Of a stretch of DNA of 64,000 nt, positions 55,852-64,000 are shown one piece after another. Location of the stretch: contig NZ_AUHS01000008.1 in the NCBI RefSeq assembly GCF_000423305.1, positions 62,001 to 126,000 of the forward strand. The letters run 5' to 3'. The translations under genes were made by a program, and so were the position numbers. The notes under the pieces were generated by a model. It was not told where the DNA came from. It searched no databases and worked only from the letters and a program-made list of their open reading frames with translations. Position 1 is the first letter of the stretch. Every line of letters starts with the position of its first letter. The stretch comes from Legionella moravica DSM 19234 (GTDB lineage: Bacteria > Pseudomonadota > Gammaproteobacteria > Legionellales > Legionellaceae).

Positions 55852-56436
55852 ATGGCACGAGAAGGAAAAGCAAAAGTTTTAACGGAAAACGAATTTAAAT
55901 TGCTTCTGTTAGTCGCTAAAGAAGGGAAATTTGCTACACGAAACCTGGCCATTATTTATTGTTCTTTTGGTTTGGGTTTGCGAGCGAAAGAAATTGCCTC
56001 CCTAACTATTGCAGATGTAACCAATTCACAGTACCAGTTATTAGATGAACTGAGTTTAAAGCGATCCATGACGAAAGGAGACAAACAAAGGCATGTTTAT
56101 CTCACTCATAAAAAAATACGTGATATTTTGCAAGCCCATGTAAATGGGTTGAAGAGTGTGCCTCGGCATAAGCCCTTATTTCAAACGCAACGTAAAAGTC
56201 GATTCACCGCCAATACATTACAAAAATGGTTCCGAGCATTGTACGATAAAGCAGGTATTATCGGTGCCAGTTCTCATTCAGGTAGGCGCACCTTCATCAC
56301 TCGCCTCATTGAACAGGGTGCTGATATTAAAGCTGTATCACGCCTTGCAGGACACGCTAATATTGTCACAACGGCTATTTATGTAGAAGATAATCCTGAG
56401 CGATTAAAAAGAATCGCTAACCTGGCGCTCTTCTAA
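55852..56436 (+). CDS. Compact tyrosine recombinase
   Basis: The 194-residue protein is essentially one catalytic domain. The catalytic set is visible: Arg in FGLGLRAKEIASL, the Lys-hairpin region around SMTKGDKQRHVYLTHKKIRD, HSGRRTFITRL (His-x-x-Arg), AGHANIVTTA and the nucleophilic Tyr in TAIYVED. The N-terminal core-binding domain of long integrases is missing, as in FimB/FimE-type recombinases. GAG-AAAATA precedes the ATG at 55852; a GTG at 55834 is an alternative inside the repeat. No invertible segment or attachment site is proven. Confidence 0.88.
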   Translation: MAREGKAKVLTENEFKLLLLVAKEGKFATRNLAIIYCSFGLGLRAKEIASLTIADVTNSQYQLLDELSLKRSMTKGDKQRHVYLTHKKIRDILQAHVNGLKSVPRHKPLFQTQRKSRFTANTLQKWFRALYDKAGIIGASSHSGRRTFITRLIEQGADIKAVSRLAGHANIVTTAIYVEDNPERLKRIANLALF

Positions 56437-56635
56437 TGAACGCATGGTTTATAACTCTTTCATACTTGCATCTAATCGATTGGACATATGATGAATACTA
56501 TCACTCGGCTCGTTTTGAAAAAGAATCGAGGCATCATCTTAACTAATGATCGCAGCTAATATCATTCGCTACAGAGCTAATGTTGATAATTAATTTATAG
56601 AACGAACGAATAATTTAATATGTAGTAGCTCAGAC

Positions 56636-57427
56636 TTACTCTCTAATAATTATATACTTACCGTATTCGAATCGGAGAGAATAGCAAGGAACTTTAAAAT
56701 CTAATATCGACTGAAAATTATTTTCGTAATCAAAATCCGCTCCAAGAACAAGAGCTTTAAGTGAATTTTGATAGTTAACTAATAATTCATCTTCATTTTC
56801 CGTAAGCAATAGCCATCGGTACTCATCTTCATAAGACCAACATATGTTTTTTTTAAAAAACACATCCTTTATATATGGGTAACAAAATTCATTAAATATT
56901 TTTGGATTCTCTAAATATGTTTTTAAATTACTTCTATTTACCTCAGCTGATAGATGTGGAGTATAGTCCTCGTACTCTACTTTTTTACTAAGAAACTGAT
57001 CAGACCTTCCTTTTTTAATTTGTTCATTTAAAATTTCTTTATCAAAAATGAGGCATACTCCAGCATGATTATCCCCATAATGAGCCCACATTGAAGGTAT
57101 TGAAAAATATGAATTTTTTAAACCATGAATATAACTAAATATTTCATTTTCATTTTCTAGTTTGCATCGAGTAGTACAAAATAATTTTATTCTTTGACCC
57201 AATATTTTTTTTGCTTCATCCCTATCAAATACATAATCTTTAGCATTAGTACTACAATCATCCTCAAACCATGATAGTTTGTTTTCATAAGGATCATTGA
57301 CGCTCAATGCATTCCCTAATTTAATAGTTTGATTAGGTAAAATGGATTTTATGGCAATTTGCGCTTTTGTATAATGTGCAACATAATCCGTTGTATATAA
57401 CTCATTAATTTTTAAATTTATTCCCAT
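56636..57427 (-). CDS. DUF2971-domain protein
   Basis: This 263-residue protein contains blocks seen in DUF2971 proteins: VAHYTKAQIAIKSIL, LGNALSVNDPYENKL, SMWAHYGDNHAGVCLIFDKE, VEYEDYTPHL and CWSYEDEYRWLLLTE. The biochemical function is unknown, though DUF2971 genes are frequent in mobile and defence-rich regions. It has AT-rich codon use like its neighbours and stands alone between the recombinase and the zinc-ribbon gene. Confidence 0.85.
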   Translation of the reverse strand: MGINLKINELYTTDYVAHYTKAQIAIKSILPNQTIKLGNALSVNDPYENKLSWFEDDCSTNAKDYVFDRDEAKKILGQRIKLFCTTRCKLENENEIFSYIHGLKNSYFSIPSMWAHYGDNHAGVCLIFDKEILNEQIKKGRSDQFLSKKVEYEDYTPHLSAEVNRSNLKTYLENPKIFNEFCYPYIKDVFFKKNICWSYEDEYRWLLLTENEDELLVNYQNSLKALVLGADFDYENNFQSILDFKVPCYSLRFEYGKYIIIRE

Positions 57428-57621
57428 TTTCTTCCTACTAACATCAGAGCCACAATCACCCTCTTGCTCTACCCCAAGCTATAAATGAATTATAGACTAG
57501 AGGTTTTCTTTTTTATTCCAGTGTACATATTATGTCTTAATTTGATCAAACCTCGACTGTCCAATCAATAATCTATTTTTGACTATACTAGAATAATGGG
57601 TATATTTTTACGGAGAAAAAG

Positions 57622-58782
57622 TTGATATGTCCAAGTTGCGGTTACAAACGTAAGCTAGATGAAATGGCACCGGAGTGGCAATGCCCTAACTGCCAGGTGG
57701 CTTATAATAAAGTAGCACATGATAGAACATTACCTCAACCTAAAAAAAGGCATCCAAATCCAATAATACAATTTTTTTCTTGGTTTTTTTCCAAATCTCG
57801 ATTGGTGTTCATTGCAATATGCAGAATGATATTTCACAAATATATTTATTTACCTAAGCAACATCATAAAATTACTCCTAAATCGTCTGAAACAAATAAT
57901 CACCGGAATATTCAGGTCAAGACAACGGAAAAAAATAGTCAGCAACGAACTAAATTTCCTGAGAGCCATCAAACTCTGTTATCAGAGGAACAGCAGCAAC
58001 AAATAAATGAGAGATGGGAATTGCTCGGTGGAAAAGAAGCTCTCTGTCCCTCGTGTCATATAGCACTATCCAAATTTCCAATAAGAAAAACAAAATGTAA
58101 GTCTTGTAGTAAAAATATTTATAGAGGTAGTAATCCTCTGACAAACGAATACATACTTTTTAGTGATAATCAGGAGCAAATTTATACTGAGTTACTATGG
58201 ATGTCTGACGGAACATGGCAAAACTGGTTTGATAATTTTGATGAAATAAACATTATTCGGAATCATCTCTCTCGGGTATATGGAAGTACAGATCCCAATA
58301 AAATTCCCTTTAAAGATATTATCTGGGCTAAAATTCAAAAAAATCTTGGATTTTGGGCGCAGAATGGGCAATGGTATTCATATGTTCGGGAATTAGAAGC
58401 TGGTATTCGATTTTTAAATGAAGAACATAATATTAAAGCAGCTCTACCATTAATATATCAATTTATTTATCTAGCATATAATGTAGATATATTGTCAGGT
58501 ACTGATATGGAGCAGTATATTGATTTTCCTAAAAAGATTGGAAGCCCACAAATTTATTTAATTGAAAACTTCATAAAGGAGCTTGAGAATATTGATGATT
58601 TTGATAATTGGTATATTGATTTTATAACTGCATCCGGCTACCCCAAAATATTTGGTGGAACCGCCCAAAAAGCTCTAAATCAATATAAAAATGAAAAAAA
58701 GGAATATTATGAGGAGCTTTCCAAAACTGGCCATTTTATTACCTTAGATCAAAAGTTTTTGAACCGGCTAAAATCTTCCTAA
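57622..58782 (+). CDS. Zinc-ribbon protein with membrane segment
   Basis: The protein has 386 residues. The start is TTG at 57622, six bases after GGAG; the first residues MICPSCGYKRKL and then WQCPNCQVAY make a four-cysteine zinc ribbon. A hydrophobic stretch follows (PIIQFFSWFFSKSRLVFIAI, about residues 47-67). A second zinc ribbon, LCPSCHIALSKFP with KCKSCSKNIYRG, lies near 147-180. The C-terminal half is helical and matches no domain I know. The next gene follows 44 bases on and probably shares the transcript. Confidence 0.68.
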   Translation: MICPSCGYKRKLDEMAPEWQCPNCQVAYNKVAHDRTLPQPKKRHPNPIIQFFSWFFSKSRLVFIAICRMIFHKYIYLPKQHHKITPKSSETNNHRNIQVKTTEKNSQQRTKFPESHQTLLSEEQQQQINERWELLGGKEALCPSCHIALSKFPIRKTKCKSCSKNIYRGSNPLTNEYILFSDNQEQIYTELLWMSDGTWQNWFDNFDEINIIRNHLSRVYGSTDPNKIPFKDIIWAKIQKNLGFWAQNGQWYSYVRELEAGIRFLNEEHNIKAALPLIYQFIYLAYNVDILSGTDMEQYIDFPKKIGSPQIYLIENFIKELENIDDFDNWYIDFITASGYPKIFGGTAQKALNQYKNEKKEYYEELSKTGHFITLDQKFLNRLKSS

Positions 58783-58826
58783 CTGGAATATGAAATCCCA
58801 ATATCGTCAATATGATAGAGAATATT

Positions 58827-59342
58827 ATGGATAAGATTAAAAAATATCGTCGAGTTGCTTTGCTCTGTTGTCATTTCTCACGAAATTATGCGTATTATAA
58901 GGCAGGATGGGAAAAGATAAATGATTCTAAATTTAACAATAAATTCTGGATAACCGTACAAAACAATTTTCTCGATATTGCTGTAATGGAGTGGATGAAG
59001 CTGTTTGGAAGTTACTCCGAGCATCATCATTGGAAAAACATTCTTTCAGATATAGAGAAGTTTAAAATTGATATGCTGAAATACTGTGGACTAAATGAAG
59101 ATGAGTTTGACCGCCTGCACAATGAGATAAAAAAATATCGAGATGAATTTGTAGCACATCTGGATTCTAAAGAAACAATGAAGATTCCAATAATGACTAA
59201 AGCATTTAAAGCTACAAAATTTTACTATAGGCATATTTATGAACAATTACCTAAAGAATCAAGTATAGGTTTACCATCAAATCTACAAGAACATTATAAC
59301 CTATCTTATAGTGACGCCGAGAAATATTATAATGTCCAGTAA
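58827..59342 (+). CDS. HEPN-like small protein
   Basis: This 171-residue alpha-helical protein contains KKYRDEFVAHLDSKET, an R-x5-H arrangement like the catalytic R-x4-6-H of HEPN ribonucleases such as AbiU2 relatives. The start at 58827 has GAG-AATATT before it; an ATG 15 bases upstream does not. Partner and target are unknown. If the HEPN reading is right, the pair with the zinc-ribbon gene could be a toxin or defence module. Confidence 0.6.
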   Translation: MDKIKKYRRVALLCCHFSRNYAYYKAGWEKINDSKFNNKFWITVQNNFLDIAVMEWMKLFGSYSEHHHWKNILSDIEKFKIDMLKYCGLNEDEFDRLHNEIKKYRDEFVAHLDSKETMKIPIMTKAFKATKFYYRHIYEQLPKESSIGLPSNLQEHYNLSYSDAEKYYNVQ

Positions 59343-59688
59343 TAAGTAATAGACCTAATTTTTTAAATCTTATCTATCCCAAATTGTTGAATTTTGTCAT
59401 ATTGGCAATTGAGTAAAATCAAAGGGAAAATTCCTTAGATTATTTTCGATAATAAATGTTTGAGATAGATAAGGTACGTTATCTAGCCCAAATGAATTTC
59501 GTCTGAAAAATGTTCGTTTTTTTGAGACTCAGGGCTATTGAAAAAATTAATCGTGTAAATGATAAAAAATTTGGATGATTCAACGATGTTTTCATACATG
59601 ACATGCAGGAACTTGCCTCTGGTTTGACGTTATTGATTCATGTATAATCATTTAAACCATATTTAAAACATCACGAGCAATAGTCATT
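59343..59688. other. Intergenic region with distant inverted repeat
   Basis: This is 346 bases without a supported gene. CTTATCTATC (59369-59378) and GATAGATAAG (59464-59473) are perfect 10-bp inverted arms 85 bases apart; their role is unknown. The promoter of the 702-residue gene should lie at the right end. Confidence 0.45.
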
Positions 59689-61797
59689 ATGCCAAGAGCT
59701 GCATCCTCTTCAAAACCTGCCGACATTCGTGTTACCAGGCGAGTGTACCATCCCCGCTGTGAATTCCGAACGCGCTTTACCTCTGAAATCAGTATGAACG
59801 TTAAAGGAACACAACCCTCCGGTTTCTTTGCCATGGACGATAGGAAACGTTGGGTTACTTATCACCGCAGTGTTTCAAAGAAACTGGAAGGCGTAACAAG
59901 TAACCTGTTAGCTTTTGCCGGAAATAATAAGAAAACCACACGTGGACAGAATCCTAAAACAGGAAATTTTTTCAATCCGTTTAAATTTACCGCTTATCAA
60001 TCTGCCATCAAAGGAAGTGACAAGCCCGATTTTGATCCATATTATCAGGGCTGGTTATATGACAAACTGCTGAAATGGCAAAAAAGTATGGCAAAAGACA
60101 TTGTTCGTCAGGTGCATGCACGCAATCCCGACATACAAATCAATGCAGATCACGGCTATCCGTGCGTGTTGCTGGCCATACCGAAACCACCTAACGAGAA
60201 AAATGAAAAAATTTGGAGCAGACTAGTAGGCATGTATCTTCTTGCTATCAGCAATAGACTCGCACGCGAACGCGGCATCAATATTGAAATGGTTCGCCGT
60301 TCGAGTTTTGGGGCACTACGTCCATCCATTACAGACTGTGGGAAAAGTACTCGTATTAGCCTTGGTCTCGTACCAGGCGTATATGCGAACAATATCCTGA
60401 TAGATGCCATTCTGTTTACACACAGTTTGCTGACACAGCCCGACAAGTATTTTAATATGCCTCTGATATTAAAGCGTCTTGAAAATACGCTCGAAACCTA
60501 CAACCAGGGATTGTCTTCCAAAAAATCGGTTTCACTCAAGGAAACACTATGGGATACACTCTGGGCTAGGGGAGACTCGAATGGCCCGTCCTTCGCAAGT
60601 CAATTTTTTCGCAAAGAAATCGTGCCGGAATACCTTATTGATCAAATGCTGTTGATGCACCCCGAAAAAACCCTCGAAATGATTTTCAGAAACGAGCGGT
60701 GGTGTCGAGAAACATTTGCACATCCATTAGCACGGATATTCGGTGCGTTCCACTTAAATAAAAAAGGGCAGCTTGCCATCGATGAAAAAAAACTCAACCT
60801 TCAAACCTTCGACTGGTACCATGAACGACCTGTTTATGATCCCGCATTCCAGATTCTTCTCCTCGATTTTGCGCTGCAAACCGGTATGTCGACCAAAAAT
60901 CTTGCGTCTCTGCGTGGACCAGGGCTTCTTCTCCATCATCTTCACAATTATTTTGAAAACTATCTGATGAGTTTTTTCTTCAATCTGCCGATTGCGCTGG
61001 CTGCCAAAGATGGCTTCGGATCTGACTCAGACTGTGAAGCGTCTATTGATATCTCTGACGATCAGGAAACATTAACTGTTTTCAGTAAAAAATTCATTAC
61101 AGCCACAGGAATGCGCGCTATCCAGATGGCATATGCGATAGCCCGTATGTATCTTATTGAGAAACATCACATGGATACACTTGAAATCAGTTTCAATGCG
61201 CAGAACATGTACTACGAGACCGATGAAGCGCTCACAGAAAAACATTCCATTCCCATTTTGGTCACAGAGAAGCGCACGGTTCGAGGTAAGCAGCAGTGTA
61301 TTGGCTTTTTCGATCAAAATCATTGCAACGCCAGTCAGAGTGAAGCTCCAAAGTATGAGTTTGGGAGAAACGATAAAGTATTCGTTCTGGATATTACGTC
61401 GTCCACCACAAAGGAAATCGGTAAGCAACTGCTATCCAGCTGGGAAACCCGACCCGGACTTGAAGTCATTCTTACGGTCAGTAGTGGTCTCAAAAACGAA
61501 CAGGGTATGTCTGACTACAATCCATATGGTACCGTTCGGATTTTTGCACGTAGCCGGGCAGTATGTGACTGGCTTTATCTGCAACTTGTCCAATGTGAAA
61601 GTGCAGCCGATTATAAGCACCCTGCTGCAAGCCACTGGATGCGACGTACGGCAAAAGCGGCAGGAATGACACCGACCAATGCAAAGATTCTTGATGTCTA
61701 TGATGAATATCGTGATGAGTATATAGCTCGTCTTCTCATGCATGAAAAGGACAGGCAAATTGACAGTCTGGTTACGCCACCTGCACCCGGCTTATAA
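59689..61797 (+). CDS. Large protein with possible PLP-enzyme-like C-terminal half
   Basis: The protein has 702 residues and no clear family; it is visibly less AT-rich than the genes around it. Residues 1-450 match nothing I know. From about 460 the order of motifs recalls fold-type I PLP enzymes of Cys/Met metabolism: TGMRAIQ at 473-479, MYYET at 507-511, an Asp at 568 in VLDITSSTT, and SSGLKNEQGMSDYNPYGTVR at 598-617, where Lys602 would be the PLP lysine and GMSD matches the usual GHSD. The distance from GM to Asp, about 94 residues, is also right. This is inference; it could be another Legionella effector fold. No ribosome site is evident. Confidence 0.6.
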   Translation: MPRAASSSKPADIRVTRRVYHPRCEFRTRFTSEISMNVKGTQPSGFFAMDDRKRWVTYHRSVSKKLEGVTSNLLAFAGNNKKTTRGQNPKTGNFFNPFKFTAYQSAIKGSDKPDFDPYYQGWLYDKLLKWQKSMAKDIVRQVHARNPDIQINADHGYPCVLLAIPKPPNEKNEKIWSRLVGMYLLAISNRLARERGINIEMVRRSSFGALRPSITDCGKSTRISLGLVPGVYANNILIDAILFTHSLLTQPDKYFNMPLILKRLENTLETYNQGLSSKKSVSLKETLWDTLWARGDSNGPSFASQFFRKEIVPEYLIDQMLLMHPEKTLEMIFRNERWCRETFAHPLARIFGAFHLNKKGQLAIDEKKLNLQTFDWYHERPVYDPAFQILLLDFALQTGMSTKNLASLRGPGLLLHHLHNYFENYLMSFFFNLPIALAAKDGFGSDSDCEASIDISDDQETLTVFSKKFITATGMRAIQMAYAIARMYLIEKHHMDTLEISFNAQNMYYETDEALTEKHSIPILVTEKRTVRGKQQCIGFFDQNHCNASQSEAPKYEFGRNDKVFVLDITSSTTKEIGKQLLSSWETRPGLEVILTVSSGLKNEQGMSDYNPYGTVRIFARSRAVCDWLYLQLVQCESAADYKHPAASHWMRRTAKAAGMTPTNAKILDVYDEYRDEYIARLLMHEKDRQIDSLVTPPAPGL

Positions 61798-62102
61798 CGG
61801 CTCGGGGCAGGTTTCAAATAGGGGTCGGAAATTAAAGCGCCCTAAGCCGGCTTCAAAGGTCGTAATAGCCTGAATTTTCCGAACCCATCTTTATCTTGCT
61901 GCGTCAAAGATAATCTTCTATCAGGTGGAGTATCAATTGATTAATGAGTTTCTTTTCACAAAACCAGAGTGTCTCCATAAAACCTTATAGCCATCCATTT
62001 TTAATCACTCTATGTATTTTATTAACATTGTAACCATCCCCTAAAATAGTTGTATTCCTGATTAAAGTTCTCCAAGTTAAACTACTACTAAGGAGAACGA
62101 AG

Positions 62103-62369
62103 ATGAAAAAATCGCGTTATACAGAGGCTCAGATTGTCAAAATTCTAAAAGAGGTTGAAGCAGGCAGACTGGTTAAAGAAGTTTGTCGTGAATATGGCAT
62201 TTCTGACGCAACATATTACAACTGGAAAGCAAAATACGGAGGCATGGAATCATCAGACATAAAGCGTCTGAAAGCCCTTGAAGAAGAGAACCGTCCTCTA
62301 AAGCAGATGTACGCTGAGCTGAGTCTTGATCACAAAATCCTGAAGGATATTGTCGAAAAAAAGCTGTGA
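62103..62369 (+). CDS. IS3-family OrfA
   Basis: This is an 88-residue helix-turn-helix protein of the IS407 group: KSRYTEAQIVKILKEVEAGR, then EVCREYGISDATYYNWKAKY. Near its end the sequence A-AAA-AAG (62357-62363) sits in the right phase for programmed -1 frameshifting, and orfB is in the -1 frame, so an OrfAB fusion transposase would have been made. It overlaps orfB by 4 bases. Confidence 0.88.
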   Translation: MKKSRYTEAQIVKILKEVEAGRLVKEVCREYGISDATYYNWKAKYGGMESSDIKRLKALEEENRPLKQMYAELSLDHKILKDIVEKKL

Positions 62370-63170
62370 AGCTAACTGTGCTTCGGGAGTTGGTTGATTA
62401 TGCAGTCAATGCTCATACTGTGAGTTTACGCCGCGCTTGCAAAGTTGTAGGTATAAGTGACTCGGTTTATCGCTATAAACCGGATAGTCGTTCTGATGAA
62501 AGTGTCATTGTGGCATTGCAGGAATCATCTGAACGTTATCCAGCGTATGGCTTCAGTAAATTGCTTAAGGTCTTGCGGCGTCAGGGGCACAGATGGAATC
62601 ATAAACGGGTTTACCGTGTGTATTGTGAGCTTAAGCTCAATATGCGTCGCAAGGGAAAAAAGCGGTTACCCAGTCGCTCACCTGAACCTCTGAGTGTGCC
62701 AGCGTCCATTAACCAGTGTTGGTCAATGGACTTTATGTGCGATGCATTGATGTGTGGTCGACGCTTCAGAACATTTAACATAGTGGATGATTTCAACCGT
62801 GAAGTGTTAGCGATCGAGATAGATTTGAGCTTGCCCGCACAGCGAGTAATTCGCGTATTAGAACGTGTTGTTGCCTGGCGTGGTCTTCCTGCCAAACTAC
62901 GCATGGATAATGGTCCTGAATTTATTTCAGGTGCAATTGGAATTTATCAAGCTAGGAAAGCCAACACAAAATTCATTTATTGAGCGATTCAATAGAACTT
63001 ATCGCACAGAAATACTGGATATGTATGTGTTTAAAAATTTACACGAAGTAAGAGAGTTAACAGAAAACTGGATAAAGGAGTACAACGACGAAAGACCCCA
63101 TGATTCGCTAAATGATTTAACGCCGTGGGAATATCTGGCAAAAAATCAGCTAATGAACTCTAATTTATGA
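62366..63170 (+). pseudogene. IS3-family OrfB transposase, internally deleted
   Basis: The first part carries the DDE integrase region: WSMDFMCDALMCGRRFRTFN, then the second Asp in RMDNGPEFISGA. After this the frame changes: LEFIKLGKPTQNSFIERFNR, with the catalytic Glu, and YNDERPHDSLNDLTPWEYLA are in another frame. About 10 expected residues (the W-A-x-x-x-x-V segment) are missing at about 62935, suggesting a short deletion, perhaps between CAGGTGCA copies. The two frames end at 62983 and 63170. Confidence 0.85.
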
Positions 63171-63279
63171 TGCCACTAAATATGGGGGGTTTACACGCAA
63201 TCGCACAAAATAAATCGATAAGCTCATTCTTCTATTTGCAATACGCCTCAATCGTGACCAAGACATCCAAGTTATTTAT

Positions 63280-63651
63280 TTGTTATTTTTTCCTCCCTAT
63301 ATTTTTGCTAATTCAATAAGTCTTGAGACAACAGAATGCAAGATTATGGGTGGGCATGACACAATACTAGTAAAACCTGGTAGCGAATTTAGCTCTGTCT
63401 GCGTAAGAAATAATAATGAATTTTCGTGCTTGCATATTGACGATCAAGGTAAACAAATTAATTCTGAAGATAAATATAAAATATCTTTTGATGATGGCAA
63501 AAGCTATGGCTTTTGGACTAGTCCGAGTGGGAATATTATTATGTATTTAAATTACTCAAAGAATCAATTTCATATGGGCATGACTTATTTCTCAGATGAG
63601 GACATGTTGATAATAAACAAATACTGTATAGGAATAATAAAATCATATTGA
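63280..63651 (+). CDS. 5'-truncated secreted-type protein
   Basis: A frame of 123 codons starts with TTG, has no ribosome site, and reads through LFFPPYIFANSISLETTECK, which looks like the end of a signal peptide. The rest is a small beta-rich domain with three or four cysteines. The frame is open upstream to 63214 without an ATG, and the IS3 element ends at 63195, so the original start was probably removed by the insertion. The family is unknown. Confidence 0.5.
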   Translation: MLFFPPYIFANSISLETTECKIMGGHDTILVKPGSEFSSVCVRNNNEFSCLHIDDQGKQINSEDKYKISFDDGKSYGFWTSPSGNIIMYLNYSKNQFHMGMTYFSDEDMLIINKYCIGIIKSY

Positions 63652-63692
63652 TAATGATATGAGTATTTAATTAATGGATTGACGTGGTTTAA

Positions 63693-63977
63693 TATGCTAG
63701 TTACCAATACCGCAATTTATTAAAGAGCAAGGGATATATTGGTAGCATGAGCAGAAAAGGCGACTGCTGGGATAACAGCGTCGTTGAAAGCTTCTTTGGC
63801 AGCTTAAAACAAGAGCGAGTTCAATGGCGAAATTATCAAACCCGATGGGAAGCTCAACAGGACATTTTGAATTACATCACCATGTTCTATAACAGCCACA
63901 GATTACATTCATATTTTGGATATTTAAGCCCAAATCAATTTGAAAAACAGAGCGATTTTTTGATGAAAGTTGCTTAA
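63693..63977 (+). pseudogene. IS3-family OrfB 3' fragment
   Basis: The frame reads SYQYRNLLKSKGYIGSMSRK, then GDCWDNSVVESFFGSLKQER with the catalytic Glu, and ends in HSYFGYLSPNQFEKQS. This is the C-terminal third of an IS3-family transposase of a different subgroup from the element at 62029. A stop lies just upstream at 63690 and the DD part is absent. A terminal GTGTAACATTTTGG follows within the last bases of the window. Confidence 0.85.
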
Positions 63978-64000
63978 CTGGGGTGTAACATTTTGGTTGA

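Larger units (their letters stand above)
62029..63195 (+). mobile_element. IS3-family insertion sequence (IS407-like), defective
   Basis: The element spans orfA and a broken orfB. The likely ends are imperfect inverted repeats: TGTAACCATCCCC at 62029 and, in reverse complement, TGTAAACCCCCCA at 63195. No target-site duplication is visible next to them. It is inactive because orfB has lost part of its coding sequence. Confidence 0.75.

Noticed and set aside
59622..59650. TTGACG and TATAAT upstream of the 702-residue gene
   Set aside because: The spacer is only 13 bases, too short for a sigma-70 promoter as read.
1..64000. CRISPR arrays, tRNA and rRNA genes
   Set aside because: No regularly spaced repeats, cloverleaf sequences or rRNA blocks were recognised by eye; a covariance-model scan would be decisive.

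Overview
The window comes from a Legionella-type gammaproteobacterium. The AT-rich sequence, the alaS-recX-recA-cinA-mutS core block, the polar-type flagellar genes with flhF and fleN, and several effector-like coiled-coil or Fic proteins all point that way. It is unlikely to be L. pneumophila itself, because a complete chemotaxis operon is present and L. pneumophila is known to lack one. No window-wide search was possible, so the species is not assigned.

Region 1 (1-9000, minus strand) is a flagellar export and regulation operon read fliM-fliN-fliO-fliP-fliQ-fliR-flhB-flhA-flhF-fleN. A textbook sigma-54 (-24/-12) promoter lies upstream of fliM. FleN runs off the left edge. Region 2 (9200-12400) holds two small Legionella-type proteins and a DprE1/DprE2-like oxidoreductase pair on the plus strand. 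Region 3 (12500-23100) is a minus-strand chemotaxis operon: receiver-STAS protein, cheA, cheW, a soluble two-PAS chemoreceptor, cheY, cheB, cheR and a CheX-like phosphatase. It is followed on the plus strand by an FNR-type iron-sulfur regulator and a second CheX-like gene. The oxygen-type sensor and PAS receptor side by side suggest redox or aerotaxis control of swimming.

Region 4 (23000-28900) is accessory. It has an acyltransferase, a coiled-coil effector candidate with a 66-residue tandem repeat, and an AT-rich orphan gene flanked by two same-direction remnants of an IS1634-type transposase. Region 5 (28900-42600) is core: mscL, alaS, recX, recA, a CinA-type amidase, a small lipoprotein, mutS, tamA, tamB and hemB.

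Region 6 (42600-64000) is an accessory mosaic. It contains a secreted protein, a Fic protein with a non-canonical motif, a frameshifted membrane protein sharing a C-terminal module with the region 4 coiled-coil protein, and a group II intron 3' remnant. Two HigBA-type toxin-antitoxin pairs each carry a visible operator palindrome. Further along are a frameshifted serine recombinase, single-gene acquisitions (GFA, S4, VF530, DUF6624-like, HAD, O-methyltransferase, GNAT), a compact tyrosine recombinase with repeats at its own start, a DUF2971 protein, a zinc-ribbon/HEPN-like pair, a 702-residue protein with a possible PLP-enzyme-like C-terminal half, and two damaged IS3-family elements. No rRNA, tRNA or CRISPR array was seen.
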